Part shown: positions 13,112 through 15,652 of the stretch, piece by piece
Layout: each line of letters begins with the position of its first letter
How positions within the stretch are numbered: the first letter of the stretch is position 1
From: Thermanaerothrix sp034436175
GTDB taxonomy: Bacteria > Chloroflexota > Anaerolineae > Anaerolineales > Anaerolineaceae
Direction: 5' to 3'
Assembly: GCA_964427505.1 (NCBI GenBank)
Contig: CAYRUO010000024.1
Coordinates: 1-15,652 of the forward strand
DNA length: 15,652 nt
Position numbers and translations under genes: made by a program
Notes under the pieces: generated by a model
What the model was told of the DNA's origin: nothing
What the model saw: the letters and a program-made list of their open reading frames with translations, nothing else
Database searches by the model: none

Positions 13112-15352
13112 ATGAACAACGTTCGTTATGGCAAAACACCCCTGGAATACGTGCGCACTGACGAGTTTAAGGTTTATCTAAGCGTTGATCCCACACAACA
13201 GGGGGTAAAAGTTCCCCCCACAGTTTTAGGTAATTTTCTAGAACACTTAGGATATTCGATCCAAGGTGGTTTGTGGGCGCAGTTGCTTTCTAATCCAACC
13301 TTTGCGCGTGATGTCAACCTCACACCCCGGCATATTCAGGAGTTATTGCGGGCAGGTAGGTATCTCACCGAATATTTCAAAAGTGGATATGATTCGCGCG
13401 TCCTACCTAAAAACTGGGCGCCTGGTCTGGACGCGACTGGTTTCGGTGTGGCGGCTTTTGATGATGCAACCTCAAAGGGCATTCCATTCCCTTGGGCACC
13501 ACTGGGCGTGGAGGGGAGTGTCAATGCCTCAGTAGGTCGCCTGGGAGGAGCGGTGCGATTGCGCGGAACCTGGCAAGGTGAGACTTTTCCGGTGGGAGTT
13601 GTTCGAGATGACGGGCCTAGTGGTATTTACCAGGGTCTCATTCTGCCCGTTCGTCGCTGTGTGTCTTTCAATGGGAATGTGTGGGTGCGTATGACCACAC
13701 TGGATGAATCGGCACAGGGGCAGATTGAAGTGGGGTTTCGGCGGCGCATAGGTCGCCGCGGAACATCAGCGGGTGAAATCCTAAATCGCGAGATTCTCTG
13801 GGTCAAGGGAGTAGAATGGCAGAAACTTACTTTCCGTCTCTCTGCCGATCAGGTACAACCTGGTGAACCGATTGATTTCTTCATTCGTTGGTTACCTGCC
13901 TTGGGCACCAATATTGATTTGCTGGTGGACAGTGCTTTTCTTTTCCCGGATGATGCTATTGAAGGATTGGATCCCGATGTAGTGGCGTTGGCGAAAAAAT
14001 GGCCGGTACCCCTCTTGCGTTGGCCAGGCGGGAACTTTGTCAGTTACTATCACTGGCGCGATGGTGTTGGTCCAATAGATCTGCGGCCCACTCGTCCAAA
14101 CTATGCCTGGCATGGACTTGAGTATAACTTTTTTGGTACTCGTGAATTCATACGTTTTTGTCATCTGATCGGTGCCGAACCCCATATTACTGTTAACACC
14201 GGCACCGGCACCCCTGAAGAAGCCGCGGCATGGGTGGAATTTTGCAACGGTGATCCATCTACTCCGATGGGACGATTGCGCGCTGAGATGGGTGATGTTG
14301 AGCCTTATCATGTGCACTACTGGGAAGTGGGCAATGAGATCTATGGCCACTGGCAGGGTGGCTATCATGGTGCAGAAGAAAATGCCCGCCAATTTGTTGC
14401 GTTTGCCCAGGCCATGCGGGCGGTGGATCCCACAATTGAATTAATTGCCACCGGAAATAGTTTCGATTTTGCCATCCCTGGTCCTGGTTATGATCATACC
14501 CATGCCGATCAGCGTTGGCATACTAAATTAATAGAGGCAGGACGGGAACAGATCGACTACATTAGTCTCCATTGTTTACCGGTCAATGATCTCTTCTTAG
14601 AGCGCTTGAGTAACGAAGAAGCGTATTACACCCTTATGGCACAGCCAGCCACTTGGGAACGTAAGTTCCTGCCCGCCTTGCTCCAGAAGTGTGATGTTCT
14701 TCTCCACGATTTACATCAGATCAAGCTGGCGATTACAGAGTGGGGGATTCTGGGTACTCGGCAAGATCGTCCCATTGTAGAGAACTATGGCGAGGCGGTT
14801 TACGCCGGATTATTCCTCAATATGATGATCCGCAATGCCGAACGTATCTCAATTGCCAATGCTACGGCGCTGCTGCATGGTGGGTGTATCCGAAAGGTGG
14901 CTGAGATGGTTTTTGCTGATCCTCAATATTGGGTTATTCATCATTATGCCCCTATGATTGGAGCGCGTCCGTTGGCATGTCTGTTGTGGGCGCCGGGTTA
15001 TGATGTGGCGCAAGGAACGGACTTGGGAGCCCCAGAGACAGATGTGCCTTATGTGGATGCCGTTGTCTGTTGGGCGGATTCCAAAAAAACAACTGAACCA
15101 GGGCTCTACCTAGCCATAGTCAATATTCACCTAGAGCAAAGCATACCGTTCTACTTTACCTTGCCTGCCCTTCCGATCCAGAACCGGGGTCATAGTACAA
15201 CGATAGCAGGTTCTGATCCCACCGCCAGGGCGACCCTGGATAACCCAGAACCCTTTACGCTCACCGAGCGCGAAGTGGAGGCAATAGACGGTGTACTAAC
15301 TCTTGAATTGCCCCCTTGTTCTGTCACTTGGATTCACCTTCCTAAACGATAA
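13112..15352 (+). CDS. GH51-family alpha-L-arabinofuranosidase, long form, cytoplasmic
   Basis: This retaining glycosidase would release L-arabinose from imported oligosaccharides. It has no signal peptide, so hydrolysis is intracellular. The 746 residues are well above the ~500 of common bacterial GH51. The barrel begins with NFLEHLGYSIQGGLWAQLL (about 42-60). A beta-rich block (about 95-285, with GAVRLRG and WQKLTFRLSADQ) resembling a carbohydrate-binding/galactose-binding-like sandwich is inserted before RWPGGN (303-308), as in the long eukaryote-type branch. The acid/base is Glu409 in WEVGNE and the nucleophile Glu543 in ITEWG; both are present. The C-terminal ~100 residues (YLAIVNIHLEQSIPFYF ... 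CSVTWIHLP) form the usual beta-sandwich. AAGGAGG at 13101-13107 fixes the start. It is the last gene of the cluster, 21 bp after GH43. Confidence 0.92.
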   Translation: MNNVRYGKTPLEYVRTDEFKVYLSVDPTQQGVKVPPTVLGNFLEHLGYSIQGGLWAQLLSNPTFARDVNLTPRHIQELLRAGRYLTEYFKSGYDSRVLPKNWAPGLDATGFGVAAFDDATSKGIPFPWAPLGVEGSVNASVGRLGGAVRLRGTWQGETFPVGVVRDDGPSGIYQGLILPVRRCVSFNGNVWVRMTTLDESAQGQIEVGFRRRIGRRGTSAGEILNREILWVKGVEWQKLTFRLSADQVQPGEPIDFFIRWLPALGTNIDLLVDSAFLFPDDAIEGLDPDVVALAKKWPVPLLRWPGGNFVSYYHWRDGVGPIDLRPTRPNYAWHGLEYNFFGTREFIRFCHLIGAEPHITVNTGTGTPEEAAAWVEFCNGDPSTPMGRLRAEMGDVEPYHVHYWEVGNEIYGHWQGGYHGAEENARQFVAFAQAMRAVDPTIELIATGNSFDFAIPGPGYDHTHADQRWHTKLIEAGREQIDYISLHCLPVNDLFLERLSNEEAYYTLMAQPATWERKFLPALLQKCDVLLHDLHQIKLAITEWGILGTRQDRPIVENYGEAVYAGLFLNMMIRNAERISIANATALLHGGCIRKVAEMVFADPQYWVIHHYAPMIGARPLACLLWAPGYDVAQGTDLGAPETDVPYVDAVVCWADSKKTTEPGLYLAIVNIHLEQSIPFYFTLPALPIQNRGHSTTIAGSDPTARATLDNPEPFTLTEREVEAIDGVLTLELPPCSVTWIHLPKR

Positions 15353-15405
15353 ATGAGCCGGCGCTGCGCAGAAACTTAAAAGCCCTCTGTGCCGATTTCC
15401 TTTTG

Positions 15406-15443
15406 CAACAGCCCCCAGTATCTTCCTCCCTGGCGGGCTGTTG
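15406..15443 (+). terminator. Large hairpin after GH51, probable terminator of the arabinofuranoside operon
   Basis: CAACAGCCC (15406-15414) pairs with GGGCTGTTG (15435-15443), and CCAG (15415-15418) continues with CTGG (15430-15433), leaving one bulged C and an 11-base loop. The downstream side reads TATTCAA, a poor T-run, so termination may be weak. The flanks at 15353-15405 and 15444-15539 show no convincing gene. Confidence 0.5.
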
Positions 15444-15539
15444 TATTCAAGCCAATATTGAACGGCGAGCAGGCTGGCTTAAAAGATGATCTGCTCTCAT
15501 AAATAGCTGTGAATCGATCAACAGTCGCAATCCATAAGG

Positions 15540-15650
15540 CTATAGAGTATGCTGGCCTTCATGATTAAAGAGTGGTTTGATATCCCCCCACCCATACCCG
15601 ATTTCACGGAGTGAAGTGCCGCCGATGGTGATCATTTGCTCGCGCACCGG
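15540..15650 (-). CDS. Possible C-terminal end of an unrecognised minus-strand gene (truncated by window)
   Basis: On the minus strand a frame is open from the window edge to a TAG at 15542-15540, giving 36 codons with a protein-like composition (for example MITIGGTSLREIGYGWGDIK). I do not recognise the family. The other minus frame I followed closes early. The stretch is too short for a firm call. A short + strand frame at 15561-15614 covers part of it. If real, the gene converges on GH51, with the hairpin at 15406-15443 between them. Confidence 0.25.
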   Translation of the reverse strand, partial: PVREQMITIGGTSLREIGYGWGDIKPLFNHEGQHTL

Positions 15651-15652
15651 CT

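Noticed and set aside
15449..15484. AAGCCA...TGGCTT inverted repeat after GH51
   Set aside because: It has a six-base stem with a loop of more than 20 bases and no T-run; likely chance.
15561..15614. Short + strand frame of 17 codons starting ATGATTAAAGAG
   Set aside because: It has no ribosome site, is too short to support and conflicts with the slightly better minus-strand frame.
1..15652. CRISPR arrays, tRNA/rRNA genes, insertion sequences, toxin-antitoxin or defence genes
   Set aside because: I looked for repeated spacered units, tRNA T-loop strings, transposase motifs and small paired genes and saw none.

Overview
The window looks like chromosomal DNA of a Chloroflexota bacterium, most likely class Anaerolineae. 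This is inferred from secreted binding proteins with a short lipobox followed by a Pro/Thr/Gln-rich linker, an oligopeptide-type ABC operon with an unusually large DppB-like permease, and an arabinofuranoside cluster with an ArsR-like regulator. No marker gene is present, so the assignment is by family resemblance only. All 13 complete or clearly supported partial genes read on the + strand. A possible minus-strand gene end lies at the right edge.

Region 1 (1-825) holds the 3' end of an ABC-transporter ATPase gene (TOBE domain) joined by an ATGA overlap to a DUF402/FomD-like gene. Region 2 (826-7516) is a complete oligopeptide/dipeptide-type (or oligosaccharide) ABC importer. The binding lipoprotein (1061-3130) has its own strong promoter, a 170-nt leader that can fold into a closed multi-branched RNA ending in a T-run, and its own 16-bp terminator. 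A second promoter drives permease-permease-ATPase-ATPase (3333-7452), which ends at a strong terminator. The binding protein is therefore separately expressed from the membrane machinery.

Region 3 (7517-15352) is an L-arabinofuranoside utilisation locus. It contains an ArsR-type regulator behind a good promoter and a perfect 11-bp-arm palindrome just past the predicted start of transcription, then a sugar-binding lipoprotein, a terminator-like hairpin, two CUT1-type permeases, a surface GH43 glycosidase lipoprotein and a large cytoplasmic GH51 alpha-L-arabinofuranosidase. The likely flow is that GH43 trims arabinose-containing polysaccharide or oligosaccharide outside, the binding protein and permeases import the products, and GH51 releases arabinose inside. 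No ATPase is encoded in this cluster, so one from elsewhere must energise it. By eye the base composition becomes more AT-rich from about 7510 on, which could mean separate ancestry.

Region 4 (15353-15652) has one large hairpin and otherwise no complete gene. A 36-codon open end of a possible minus-strand gene enters from the right. The most unusual items are the structured leader at 891-1024, the regulator's promoter region with its operator and CRP/FNR-like site, and the coiled-coil insert in the first binding protein. I see no CRISPR array, tRNA, rRNA, insertion sequence or defence system.
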